Part shown: positions 8,875-16,978 of the stretch, piece by piece
Position numbering within the stretch: the stretch's first letter is position 1
Layout: each line of letters begins with the position of its first letter
From: Nevskiaceae bacterium
GTDB taxonomy: Bacteria > Pseudomonadota > Gammaproteobacteria > Nevskiales > Nevskiaceae
Reading direction: 5' to 3'
Length of the DNA stretch: 64,000 nt
NCBI GenBank assembly: GCA_004297005.1
Contig: SCVA01000024.1
Location: forward strand, 124,001 to 188,000
The notes under the pieces: model-generated
Told to the model about the DNA's origin: nothing
Databases searched by the model: none
The model's input: only the letters and a program-made list of their open reading frames with translations
Position numbers and translations under genes: made by a program

Positions 8875-9768
8875 CTAGGGCGCACAGGCAAACACGCTCA
8901 GGTAGAAATCCGTCCCCGAGGCCGAACGTCCGGCAGAAAAACTCTGCCCGGTCGCCTCCCCCGCCAGTAGCGCCAGGGCCTCGGCGATCCGCTCCTCGCT
9001 GCGGTCGTCGTCGGCCTGCACCTGGTTGCGACCGACCGGATAGCCGCCGCTGGCTTCCTGGTCGGCACTCAGCCAGCGCAGCCGCACCCGGCCGAGATCG
9101 GCGTGCGCGATCTTGCCGGTCTGGCTGGATTGCAGCGCCAGGCGCTCGGCAAGCTGCTGTGCCCGGGCGCTGCTGGCGGCACCGCCGGACTCGCAGGCAA
9201 ACACGTCGATGTCATAGCCCAGCGCCTTGCCCTGCGAGACGATCTTCTTGTCTGGCCAGCGTGCCGCTGTTGCCGATGCAGTCACCGTCGGTGCGGCGGC
9301 GACCGCAGCGGCACCGGCGACGATCTTGGCGGCGGCCACCGCCACAGGTTCGGCGCGCTGCTCGGCGGCATCGCTCAGGCATTCCTTGGCGTAGAGCACG
9401 GCGTTGCGTTCGGCCGGCGTCAGTGCGGTCTCGCGGATGTGGGCGTAGTTGAGCACCGCCGCGCACCACACTGCCTTGGCGCGCGGGTCGCCGACCAGGG
9501 CCACATAGGTGGCGGCCAGCACCAGCGAGCCATCGCTGGCTTCCTTGAGCAGGCCTTCGATCTTGCCGTAGAGCTCGAACTGCTGCTTGTCGCGGTACTG
9601 CATCTCCTCGAACGCGCGGCCGGCGGCCTCGGCGGCCAGTTGCGCGTCGCCGGCTTTCTGTTTTGCCAGTTCGGCCTGCCAGGCGCCGTAGCTGGCGGCG
9701 CCGGTGGACACCAAGCCCAGTAGCGCGGCAATGCCGCTGACCCAGTTATTGAAGCTTCCCTCTGCCAT
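8875..9768 (-). CDS. hypothetical protein with one N-terminal membrane segment
   Basis: I do not recognise this 297-residue protein. Residues about 9-28 (VSGIAALLGLVSTGAASYGA) form a probable membrane anchor. They are followed by a charged, likely coiled-coil segment (about 30-75) and an Ala-rich, mainly helical middle. The C-terminal third (about 190-297) looks like a compact alpha/beta domain: YDIDVFACE, GRVRLRWLSADQEA, GYPVGRNQVQADDDRSEE and a closing FYLSVFACAP. The repeated DVFAC/SVFAC strands and the intervening RLRWL strand suggest a small globular ligand- or partner-binding domain at the end of a stalk. It is divergent from the M48 protease gene, 102 bases away, so the two may share a promoter region. 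No function is assigned. Confidence 0.7.
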   Translation of the reverse strand: MAEGSFNNWVSGIAALLGLVSTGAASYGAWQAELAKQKAGDAQLAAEAAGRAFEEMQYRDKQQFELYGKIEGLLKEASDGSLVLAATYVALVGDPRAKAVWCAAVLNYAHIRETALTPAERNAVLYAKECLSDAAEQRAEPVAVAAAKIVAGAAAVAAAPTVTASATAARWPDKKIVSQGKALGYDIDVFACESGGAASSARAQQLAERLALQSSQTGKIAHADLGRVRLRWLSADQEASGGYPVGRNQVQADDDRSEERIAEALALLAGEATGQSFSAGRSASGTDFYLSVFACAP

Positions 9769-9870
9769 GATGCGCCTCCCCTGATTCTAGTCTGCTGCCT
9801 GGCCGGCACCCCTGCCGGCGCTCCGATCCTACGCCCGCCCCCGCCACCACCTCCAAGCCCGCTCATCGGC

Positions 9871-10965
9871 ATGAACTTCGTCGCCCTCGTCTATGGCCCC
9901 GGCCTGCCCGCCACCGGTGCCCGTCTGCCCATCCAGCTCGACAGCTTCCAGTTGCAGCTCAGCCTGCCCGAGGGCCGCAGGCTGTCCGTGCCGCTGGGCC
10001 AGTTGCAGCTCTCGGTCGGCGGCTTCAATGACAGCGTCTGGCGCTTCGAGTGGCAGGAGGCGCAGGGCCGCTGGTCGCTGGCGCTGGACGATGCCGCCCT
10101 CCAGCAGCAATTGGCGGCCCAGCCCCCGGCGGCACTGGCCGCCGCCATCGCCGGCCTGCATGGCAAGCAGCGCCGCCACCGGGCGGTGTGGAAGCTGAGC
10201 GTCGGCGCCATGCTGCTATGGTTCCTGCTGCCGGCGCTGCTGCTGGGCCTGCTGTTGTGGAACGCCAGCGCGCTCACCAGCCGCCTCGCTGGCCTGGTGC
10301 CAGTGGCGCAGGAGCAGAAGCTGGGCGAGGCGATCTGGAAGGCGCAGCAGCGTCAGATGCGGCTGATCGACAACACCGAGGCCAACCGCGCGGTGCAGAG
10401 CATCGGCGAGCGGCTCACCGCCGGCTCGCGCTACCGCTACCGCTGGTACCTGGCGCGCGACAACAGCATCAATGCCTTTGCGATCCCGGGCGGAGTGGTG
10501 GTGGTCAACAGCGGCCTGGTCGCCGCCGCCGACAGCGCCGAGGAGCTGGCTGGCGTGCTCGCCCACGAGGTGCAGCACGTCGAGCAGCGGCATTCGCTGC
10601 GGGCGATGGCGCAGAGCCTGGGCATCACCGCCGGCCTGGGGATGATCTTTGGCGATCTCTCCGGGATCGCGCAGATGGTCGCCGGGCTCAGCCAGCTGTC
10701 GTATTCGCGTGACGCCGAACGCGAGGCCGACCAGGAGGGGCTGAAAGCCCTGCGCGCGGCCAGGATCAATCCGGAGGGCATGCCCAGGATGTTCGAGACC
10801 CTGCAAAGCGAGGCGGGTGACTTGCAGCCGCCGGCGCTGCTGTCCTCGCACCCGGCGACCAAGGAACGCATCGCCAGCCTGCGTGCCGCCATCGCCGCGG
10901 CCGGCGACTGGCCCAGCGAGCCGCTGACCATCGACTGGGCGGCGGTGCAGGCCAGCCTGCGTTAG
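9871..10965 (+). CDS. M48 family membrane zinc metalloprotease
   Basis: A 364-residue protein. Residues about 109-130 form a transmembrane segment (MLLWFLLPALLLGLLLW). The catalytic HEVQH zinc motif is at 232-236, with the third ligand and downstream Asp in SRDAEREAD (about 279-287), matching the HEXXH plus ExxxD pattern of peptidase family M48. This family includes the envelope proteases HtpX, BepA and Oma1. The N-terminal 100 residues form a beta-rich domain (FQLQLSLPEGRRLSVPLGQL) preceding the membrane segment, an arrangement also seen in other M48 proteins with an added N-terminal domain. It likely degrades damaged or unassembled membrane or periplasmic proteins. The following MMPL gene begins 55 bases later and could be in the same transcript. 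Confidence 0.9.
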   Translation: MNFVALVYGPGLPATGARLPIQLDSFQLQLSLPEGRRLSVPLGQLQLSVGGFNDSVWRFEWQEAQGRWSLALDDAALQQQLAAQPPAALAAAIAGLHGKQRRHRAVWKLSVGAMLLWFLLPALLLGLLLWNASALTSRLAGLVPVAQEQKLGEAIWKAQQRQMRLIDNTEANRAVQSIGERLTAGSRYRYRWYLARDNSINAFAIPGGVVVVNSGLVAAADSAEELAGVLAHEVQHVEQRHSLRAMAQSLGITAGLGMIFGDLSGIAQMVAGLSQLSYSRDAEREADQEGLKALRAARINPEGMPRMFETLQSEAGDLQPPALLSSHPATKERIASLRAAIAAAGDWPSEPLTIDWAAVQASLR

Positions 10966-11019
10966 GAGCGCGACGCTTCGCGTAAGCTTTCGCCAGATCG
11001 GCCAGAAAACGGAGGAGTT

Positions 11020-13632
11020 GTGGCGGCAGACGGCGTGCGTCCCGGAGTGGCCGAGGCGATCCTGCGGGCGGTCATTCCGCTGATCTACGCGCGGCGCTGG
11101 CTGAGCTTCTCCCTGCTGCTGTTGCTGACGCTCCTGCTCGGCGCCCAGGCCCTGCAACTGAAGCCGGATGCCGGCTTCGAGAAGCAGATTCCGCTCGAAC
11201 ACCCCTACATGAAGGTGTTCAAGGAGTACCAGCAGGCCTTCGGCGGCGCCAACCTGATCAGTATCGCGCTGATGCGCGCGGACGATGGTCTCGCGCCCGA
11301 CGGCGAAAAGCCGACCATCTACGACCCGCTGTTCCTCGACCGCCTGAAGACGCTCAGCGACGCGGTGTTCTTCCTGCCTGGCGTCGACCGCACGCGGGTG
11401 TCTTCGCTGTTCACCCCCGATGTCACCTATTTCGAGGTGGTGGAAGGCGGCATCAATCTCGGCAACGTGGTGCCGCGCAACTACACGCCGAGCCCGGAAA
11501 TGCTCGCCGACATCCGCCAGCGGGTGGCCAAGGCGGGGATCATCGGCCGCTATGTCGCCAGCGACCAGAACGGCGCGCTGATCGTCGCGGAGCTGCTGGA
11601 GCACCACCCGGTCACCGGCGAGAAGCTCGACTACAAGCGCCTCGCCGCCCTGCTGGAAGACCAGCTGCGCCAGCGCATCGCCTCGCCGACGCTCTACGAA
11701 TACCGGCTCAAGGCCGAGCGGCCGCCCTACCGCGCAGGCGACATCGTCTGGCGCGGCTACACCGACTACGGCTGGAAGCTGCGCTACCAGCGCTTCGAGG
11801 CCGAGCAGAAAGACGCTGAGAGCCAGGCGATCTTCGTCGATGGCAACGAGTTGACCGTGCGCGCGGCCGCCAACCCCGACTACGCGCCGAACCTGAGCGT
11901 GCACATCATCGGCTTCGCCAAGGTGATCGGCGATGTCACCGACGCCAGCGCCGAGGTGATCGCCTACTTCTTCGTGGCGATGGCGCTGACCCTGGGTCTG
12001 CTCTGGTGGTTCTGCGGTTCGCTGCGACTCGCGCTGCTGCCCCTGCTGGCCGCCCTGGTGGCGGTGGTCTGGGAACTGGGCCTGCTGCGGCTGGCCGGTT
12101 TCGGGCTCGACCCCTTCGCGATCCTGGTGCCCTTCCTGATCCTCTCCATCGGCGTCAGCCACGGCGTGCAGTACGTCAACGGCTGGGCCAACGAGGTGGC
12201 GGAGAACGGCCTCACCCCGCTGGAAGCCTCGATCCAGACCTTCCGCCGCCTGGCCATACCCGGCACCGTCGCCATCCTCACCGACGTGATTGGTTTTGCC
12301 ACCCTGGCCTTCATCCAGATCGACATCGTCCGCGAGATGGCGCTCAACGCGGCGATGGGCATGGCGGCGGTGATCGCCACCAACAAGCTGCTGCTGCCGA
12401 TCCTGCTCAGTTGGGTGCGGGTGGCCGATCCGGCGCAGTTCGCCGAGCGCCACCACCGCCGGCGCGCGGTGGGCGAACCACTGTGGCGGCGCCTGAGCGT
12501 GTTTGCCACCGCGCGCGGCGCGCTGCCCTTCCTGGCGCTGTGCCTGTTGGCGCTGGCCTGGGCGATCCACATGTACCCCAAGCTGACCGTCGGCGATGCC
12601 CAGGCCGGCGTGCCGGAGCTGCGGCCGGACAGCCGCTACAACCGCGATTCGGCGGTGGTGGTGAACAACTTCGCCATCGGCGTCGACATCCTCAAGGTGA
12701 TCGCCGAGACCGGCGAGTACGGCTGCCTCGACCACCGGGTGATGGACAACCTCGACAGCCTGGTCTGGCGCCTGCAGAACACCGAAGGCGTGGCCTCGGC
12801 GCTGGCGCTGCCGACGGTGGCGCGCGAGGTGCGCGGCCTGTGGAACGAGAACGCGCCGAGCTGGAAGGTACTGCCGCGCAACCGCGACGCGATGGCGCAA
12901 CTGGTCGGCCGCATCCCCTCCTCCGCCGGCCTGCAGAACCTCGACTGCTCGCGCATGCCGGTGCTGGTGTTCACCAGCGACCACCGCGCCGAGACGCTGG
13001 ATCGGGTGCTGGCGGTGGTCAAGGACTACCAGGCCCGCGAGGCGCCGGGCAGCGGCGTCAGCTACCGGCTGGCCAGCGGCAATGTCGGGGTGATGGCCGC
13101 CACCAACGAGGAGATCCGTGCCCGCGAGGTGGTGGTGATCGTCTGGGTGCACCTGACCCTGCTGATCTTCGTCTGGCTGTCGTTCCGCTCGCTGGCGGCG
13201 GTGATCTGCATCATCACCCCGCTGGTACTCTGCTCGCTGCTCACCTACGGCTTCATGGCCACCATCGGCATCGGCATGAAGGCGGCGACACTGCCGGTGG
13301 CGGCCTTCGGGGTCGGCATCGGCGTCGATGACGGCATCTATCTCTGGGGCGTGTTCGCCCATTACCTGGGGCGCGGCCTGAGCCTGCGCGAGGCCTATAT
13401 GCAGGCGCTGCGCTCCACCGGCAAGGCGGTGCTGTTCACCTCGCTGACCCTGATCGTGGCGGTGGCCATGTGGCTGTTCTCCGGCCTGCAGTTCCAGGCC
13501 GACATGGGCCTGCTGCTGGTGACCATGTTCGCCGCCAACCTGCTGGGCGCCCTGCTGATGCTGCCGGCGCTGGCCTGGCTGTGCGCGAAGTTCCTGAATA
13601 TGAAACCCTCGGGCGGTTTAACCATCCAATAA
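11020..13632 (+). CDS. MMPL/RND-family transporter
   Basis: An 870-residue inner-membrane protein with the RND layout: one membrane segment (about 27-45), a large periplasmic loop (about 50-305), five membrane segments (about 310-480), then the same pattern again (from about 505 and 705 to 860). The second-half segment GVGIGVDDGIYLWGVF and first-half FLILSIGVSHGVQYVNG correspond to the MMPL/sterol-sensing region; GVDDGIY supplies acidic residues likely to relay protons. The start is GTG at 11020, preceded by GGAGGAG. MMPL proteins of this type often sit with DUF1329 and DUF1302 genes in proteobacteria that use hydrophobic substrates, and are thought to move lipids or hydrophobic compounds. 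DUF1329 follows directly; DUF1302 is absent here. Confidence 0.9.
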   Translation: MAADGVRPGVAEAILRAVIPLIYARRWLSFSLLLLLTLLLGAQALQLKPDAGFEKQIPLEHPYMKVFKEYQQAFGGANLISIALMRADDGLAPDGEKPTIYDPLFLDRLKTLSDAVFFLPGVDRTRVSSLFTPDVTYFEVVEGGINLGNVVPRNYTPSPEMLADIRQRVAKAGIIGRYVASDQNGALIVAELLEHHPVTGEKLDYKRLAALLEDQLRQRIASPTLYEYRLKAERPPYRAGDIVWRGYTDYGWKLRYQRFEAEQKDAESQAIFVDGNELTVRAAANPDYAPNLSVHIIGFAKVIGDVTDASAEVIAYFFVAMALTLGLLWWFCGSLRLALLPLLAALVAVVWELGLLRLAGFGLDPFAILVPFLILSIGVSHGVQYVNGWANEVAENGLTPLEASIQTFRRLAIPGTVAILTDVIGFATLAFIQIDIVREMALNAAMGMAAVIATNKLLLPILLSWVRVADPAQFAERHHRRRAVGEPLWRRLSVFATARGALPFLALCLLALAWAIHMYPKLTVGDAQAGVPELRPDSRYNRDSAVVVNNFAIGVDILKVIAETGEYGCLDHRVMDNLDSLVWRLQNTEGVASALALPTVAREVRGLWNENAPSWKVLPRNRDAMAQLVGRIPSSAGLQNLDCSRMPVLVFTSDHRAETLDRVLAVVKDYQAREAPGSGVSYRLASGNVGVMAATNEEIRAREVVVIVWVHLTLLIFVWLSFRSLAAVICIITPLVLCSLLTYGFMATIGIGMKAATLPVAAFGVGIGVDDGIYLWGVFAHYLGRGLSLREAYMQALRSTGKAVLFTSLTLIVAVAMWLFSGLQFQADMGLLLVTMFAANLLGALLMLPALAWLCAKFLNMKPSGGLTIQ

Positions 13633-13671
13633 GCACGCGAACCGGCGGCGTTCCTGCTGGAGGAGTAGTCC

Positions 13672-15030
13672 ATGACCAAGCCGCTCAAGCGCAACGCGCT
13701 ATTGCTGTCCCTCTGGCTACTGGCCCTGCCGGTGGCGGCCAAGGTCAGCGCCGAGGAAGCCGCCAAGCTCGACAAGGAGCTCACTCCCATGGGCGCCGAG
13801 CGCGCCGGCAACAAGGCCGGCACCATCCCGGCCTGGGAAGGCGGCCTGCCGCAGAAAGACTACCCGCGTGGCGCCAACCCCTACGCGGAGGACAAGCCGC
13901 TCTACACCATCACCAGCGCCAACCTGAAGCAGTACGAGGCGCTGCTGACCGAAGGCCAGAAGATGCTGTTCAAGACTTTTCCGGACAGCTACCAGATGCC
14001 GGTCTACCCGACCCGGCGCAGCGCCAGTTACCCGGCCTGGTTCAACGAGGCGACCAAGAAAAACGCCACCAAGGTCGAGCTGACCAACGAGGGGTACGGC
14101 TTCAAGGGCGCGGCGCAGGGTTATCCCTTCCCCATCCCCAAGAACGGCACCGAGGTGATGTGGAATCACATCATGCGCTACAACACCAAGGGCTTTAAGG
14201 GCTATGTGGTGGCCATCCCCACCCAGGCCGACGGCAGTTGGGTGGCCGAGCGCAACTACGTGGAGCTGAGCTTCGTCTACAACAACCCCAAGACCACGCT
14301 GGAAACGCTCAATAACCAGAACCTCTACGCCTTGATCAAGACCGTGGCGCCGCCGAACAAGGCCGGCACCTCCGATCTGCTGCACGTGCCCATCGACCGC
14401 AAGGCCGAGAACACCGGCGTCTGGGAGTTCAACCCTGGCCTGCAAAGGGTGCGGCGCATCGGCGAGGTCGGCTACGACAACCCCCTGTTCGACGGCCTGA
14501 TGACCCACGACCAGCTGGACATGTTCAACGGCCCGCTGGACCGCTACACCATCAAGCTGCTGGGCAAGAAGGAGGTGCTGATCCCCTACAACAGCTACCG
14601 CCTCTACGACCCCAAGCTCAAGTACAAGGACATCGCGCAGAAGGGCCACATCCGCCGCGACCTCAGCCGCTACGAGCTGCACCGCTGCTGGGTGATCGAG
14701 GCGGAGGTGAAGCCTGGCTTCAACCACCGCTACAAGAAGCGCACCTTCTGGCTCGACGAGGATTCCTGGATCGTCCACCTGCAGGACATCTACGACGAGC
14801 GCGGGCAGTTCTGGCGCACCGCCGAGAGTCATTCGATCAACTTCGCCAACGTCCCGGTGGTGGTCAACGGCGTGCAGGTGCACTACGACCTGCAGTCGCG
14901 CCGCTACGTCGCCATCAACCTCACCAACGAGGAATCCAAGCTCATCGAATACGACTGGGAGAAGGAGCCCAAGTACTTCACGCCCCAGCAGTTGCAGAAG
15001 TTTGCGACGGCGGGAAAGACGGGTGGCTGA
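13672..15030 (+). CDS. DUF1329 family periplasmic protein (LolA-like fold)
   Basis: A 452-residue protein with a signal peptide (residues about 1-26, cleaved near VAAKVSA). DUF1329 features are visible: ELTPMGAERAGNKAGTIPAWEGG near the N-terminus, PIPKNGTEVMWNHIMRY in the middle, and a Tyr/Arg-rich C-terminal half including YELHRCWVIEAEVK and RTFWLDEDSWIVHLQDIYD. The fold is considered related to outer-membrane lipoprotein-sorting LolA/LolB. A GGAGGAG ribosome site precedes the ATG. It follows the MMPL gene by 39 bases and is almost surely co-transcribed. In many gammaproteobacteria DUF1329, DUF1302 and MMPL proteins occur together and are induced on hydrophobic substrates such as esters, alkanes or sterols; a role in carrying lipids across the periplasm is inferred. 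Confidence 0.9.
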   Translation: MTKPLKRNALLLSLWLLALPVAAKVSAEEAAKLDKELTPMGAERAGNKAGTIPAWEGGLPQKDYPRGANPYAEDKPLYTITSANLKQYEALLTEGQKMLFKTFPDSYQMPVYPTRRSASYPAWFNEATKKNATKVELTNEGYGFKGAAQGYPFPIPKNGTEVMWNHIMRYNTKGFKGYVVAIPTQADGSWVAERNYVELSFVYNNPKTTLETLNNQNLYALIKTVAPPNKAGTSDLLHVPIDRKAENTGVWEFNPGLQRVRRIGEVGYDNPLFDGLMTHDQLDMFNGPLDRYTIKLLGKKEVLIPYNSYRLYDPKLKYKDIAQKGHIRRDLSRYELHRCWVIEAEVKPGFNHRYKKRTFWLDEDSWIVHLQDIYDERGQFWRTAESHSINFANVPVVVNGVQVHYDLQSRRYVAINLTNEESKLIEYDWEKEPKYFTPQQLQKFATAGKTGG

Positions 15031-15312
15031 GTCGAAGCCTGTTTGAGGATTCCGAAGGAACGTGCGTTCCGGCCCGCGGGCGGCCAGGGTTTAGTGTGGG
15101 GCTGACTTGCGCCACTCCCAGCCATGGGCGAACCCGCGGTCCGGGGCCAATCCAGCGGGCCGCCGCCGCGCCACGGATGGTCGAGAAAGCCAGCGTCGAC
15201 CAGTGGTGGCAAAACGCCGGCGCAACGGGAAAAGTTAAGGGCCAATTCAGTTCCCGGACCTAGTGTGGCAACCAGCCCGCAGTCCGAGCGGGTGCACGCC
15301 CTGGAGTTCTCC

Positions 15313-15900
15313 ATGCACAAGCCCACCTTAATTGCCCTGATCGCCGCCAGCAGCCTGTTCACCTCTATCGCCGAAGCCGGCGGCCGCTACCGTGGCGACT
15401 ATGAGCGCGACTATCGCGAAACCGACTACGCCCAGGTGATCTCCTCGCGACCGATCTACAGCCAGGTGCGCGTCAGCGAACCGCGCCGCGAGTGCTGGGA
15501 CGAGCGGGTGACCTACCGCGATAGCTATCGCGGCGGTCGCGGCAATCAGTTCGACACCACCGCCGGCGCAGTACTGGGCGGCGTCATCGGCGGCGCCGCC
15601 GGCCACCAGTTCAGCGAGGGCTCGGGCAAGCAGATCGCCACCGCCATCGGTGCCCTCATCGGCGCCAGCGTCGGCTCCAATGCGGTGCGCAACAGCTATT
15701 CGCGCGGCGACGACGACTACCGCGAGCGGGTCGCCTACGAGCCGCGCTGCCGCACCGTCGAGGACAGTCGCTACGAGGAGCGCATCGACGGCTACGATGT
15801 GACCTACCGCTACAATGGCCGCACGTACAGCACCCGCATGCCCTACGACCCGGGCAACCGCATCGCGGTCGAGGTCGAGGTCGCGCCGGCGCGCTACTGA
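15313..15900 (+). CDS. glycine zipper 2TM domain protein
   Basis: A 195-residue protein with a signal peptide (MHKPTLIALIAASSLFTSIAEA). I chose the ATG at 15313 because the signal peptide begins there, although the frame stays open upstream to 15124. Residues about 80-120 hold the glycine zipper (GAVLGGVIGGAAGHQFSEGS and IGALIGASVGSNAVR), as in Rickettsia 17-kDa antigen and SlyB-like proteins, which insert in or span the outer membrane. The flanks are rich in Tyr, Arg and Asp. The C-terminus ends in a small domain (DGYDVTYRYNGRTYSTRMPY) common in this family. It is transcribed alone or together with the next small gene, 23 bases on. The role is probably envelope integrity; the precise function is unknown. 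Confidence 0.85.
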   Translation: MHKPTLIALIAASSLFTSIAEAGGRYRGDYERDYRETDYAQVISSRPIYSQVRVSEPRRECWDERVTYRDSYRGGRGNQFDTTAGAVLGGVIGGAAGHQFSEGSGKQIATAIGALIGASVGSNAVRNSYSRGDDDYRERVAYEPRCRTVEDSRYEERIDGYDVTYRYNGRTYSTRMPYDPGNRIAVEVEVAPARY

Positions 15901-15923
15901 GCCAGCCGCTAACCCGAGCCCCG

Positions 15924-16238
15924 ATGCGCTACCTCGTCGCCACCCTGAGCCTGCTGTGGACCAGTGCCGCCCTGGCTGGCGGGCTCTGGGATCCTGCGCG
16001 GGACGCCAGCCGGCAACCGGCCTGGCCTCCGCCCGCGCAACCCGCGCTGCCGCCGGCCGGTCTGGTCCCAGACGAGGACCGCTTCGAGGAAGAGGGCCTT
16101 TCCGCGGGTGAAGCCGCGCGGCGCGCACAGCAGATGAATGGTGGCGGCCGGGTGCTGGCGGTCGAACAGACCCGCGGCGGCTGGCGGGTCAAGCTGATCA
16201 AGAACGGCGATGTGCGCATCGTCTTCGTCCCCGATTGA
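15924..16238 (+). CDS. small secreted PepSY-like protein
   Basis: A 104-residue protein with a signal peptide (about 1-18, MRYLVATLSLLWTSAALA), a Pro/Ala-rich linker and a C-terminal domain of about 45 residues: LSAGEAARRAQQMNGGGRVL, then VEQTRGGWRVKLIKNGDVRI. A helix plus strand pair of this kind, with the pattern of AAxRAQ followed by VLAVEQ and a final V(R)IVFV, matches short PepSY-like proteins often encoded beside two-component systems. The response-regulator gene starts only 22 bases downstream, so the three genes 15924-18304 probably form one operon. It could act as a periplasmic modulator of the sensor kinase or its signal. This is inference from position. Confidence 0.7.
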   Translation: MRYLVATLSLLWTSAALAGGLWDPARDASRQPAWPPPAQPALPPAGLVPDEDRFEEEGLSAGEAARRAQQMNGGGRVLAVEQTRGGWRVKLIKNGDVRIVFVPD

Positions 16239-16260
16239 ACTCCCGTCTAGCATAGAGACC

Positions 16261-16938
16261 ATGCGCATTCTGATCGTTGAAGACGAGCCCACCCTGCGTG
16301 CCCAGATCGCCCAGGCCTTCGCCGACGAGGGCTATGTGGCCGAGAGCGCCGGCGACGGCGAGCAGGGCCTGTACATGGCCCAGGAGTACCCCATCGACCT
16401 GGCGGTGATCGACCTGGGCCTGCCGAAGCTGGGTGGCGTCGAGCTGATCCGCCGCCTACGCAAGGCCGGCCGCACCGTGCCGGTGCTGATCCTGACCGCC
16501 CGAGACGGCTGGCAGAACAAGGTGGAGGGTCTTGAGGCCGGTGCCGACGACTATCTGGTCAAGCCCTTCAATACGCCGGAGCTGCTGGCGCGGGTGCGTG
16601 CTCTGCTGCGCCGCAGTGGCGGCTGGGCCAGCGCCACGCTCAACAGCGGCCCCTACGCGCTCGACACCGGCTCCAAGCAGTTGCAGGTGGATGGCCTCAC
16701 CGTCGATCTGACCAGCTATGAATACCGGGTGCTCGAATACCTGCTAACCCATGCCGGCAAGGTGATCTCAAAGTCCGAGCTGTCTGAGCATCTGTACTCG
16801 GAAGAAACTGAGCGCGACAGCAATGTCATCGAGGTGTTCATCCGTCGACTGCGCCAGAAGCTGGACCCGGCGGCAACGATCAACCCGATCACCACTCTGC
16901 GTGGCTCGGGCTACCGCTGGGATCTGCCGCGCGCCTGA
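16261..16938 (+). CDS. OmpR/PhoP-type response regulator
   Basis: A 225-residue two-domain regulator starting at the ATG at 16261 (MRILIVEDEP); the frame is open further upstream but the receiver domain begins exactly here. The receiver has the acidic pocket E7/D8, the phosphorylated Asp51 (VIDLGLP), Thr in LILTARD and Lys in LVKPFN. The C-terminal winged helix (about 130-222) ends in the usual VIEVFIRRLRQKLD and TLRGSGYRW. The sequence resembles PhoP and its close relatives most closely (RDGWQNKVEGLEAGADDYL). The sensor kinase gene follows 40 bases later. In the PhoP family, targets are usually envelope or magnesium-stress genes; what is sensed here is not known. Confidence 0.95.
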   Translation: MRILIVEDEPTLRAQIAQAFADEGYVAESAGDGEQGLYMAQEYPIDLAVIDLGLPKLGGVELIRRLRKAGRTVPVLILTARDGWQNKVEGLEAGADDYLVKPFNTPELLARVRALLRRSGGWASATLNSGPYALDTGSKQLQVDGLTVDLTSYEYRVLEYLLTHAGKVISKSELSEHLYSEETERDSNVIEVFIRRLRQKLDPAATINPITTLRGSGYRWDLPRA

Positions 16939-16978
16939 TAGTCCCCTGGGCCCTGGATCACAGCGGCTAAGATTCGCC

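Noticed and set aside
10216-13362. Very long minus-strand open frame (1048 residues) opposite the M48 and MMPL genes
   Set aside because: It is antisense to clearly conserved genes, rich in Arg, His and Gln, and has no domain. Such shadows are expected in GC-rich codon-biased DNA.
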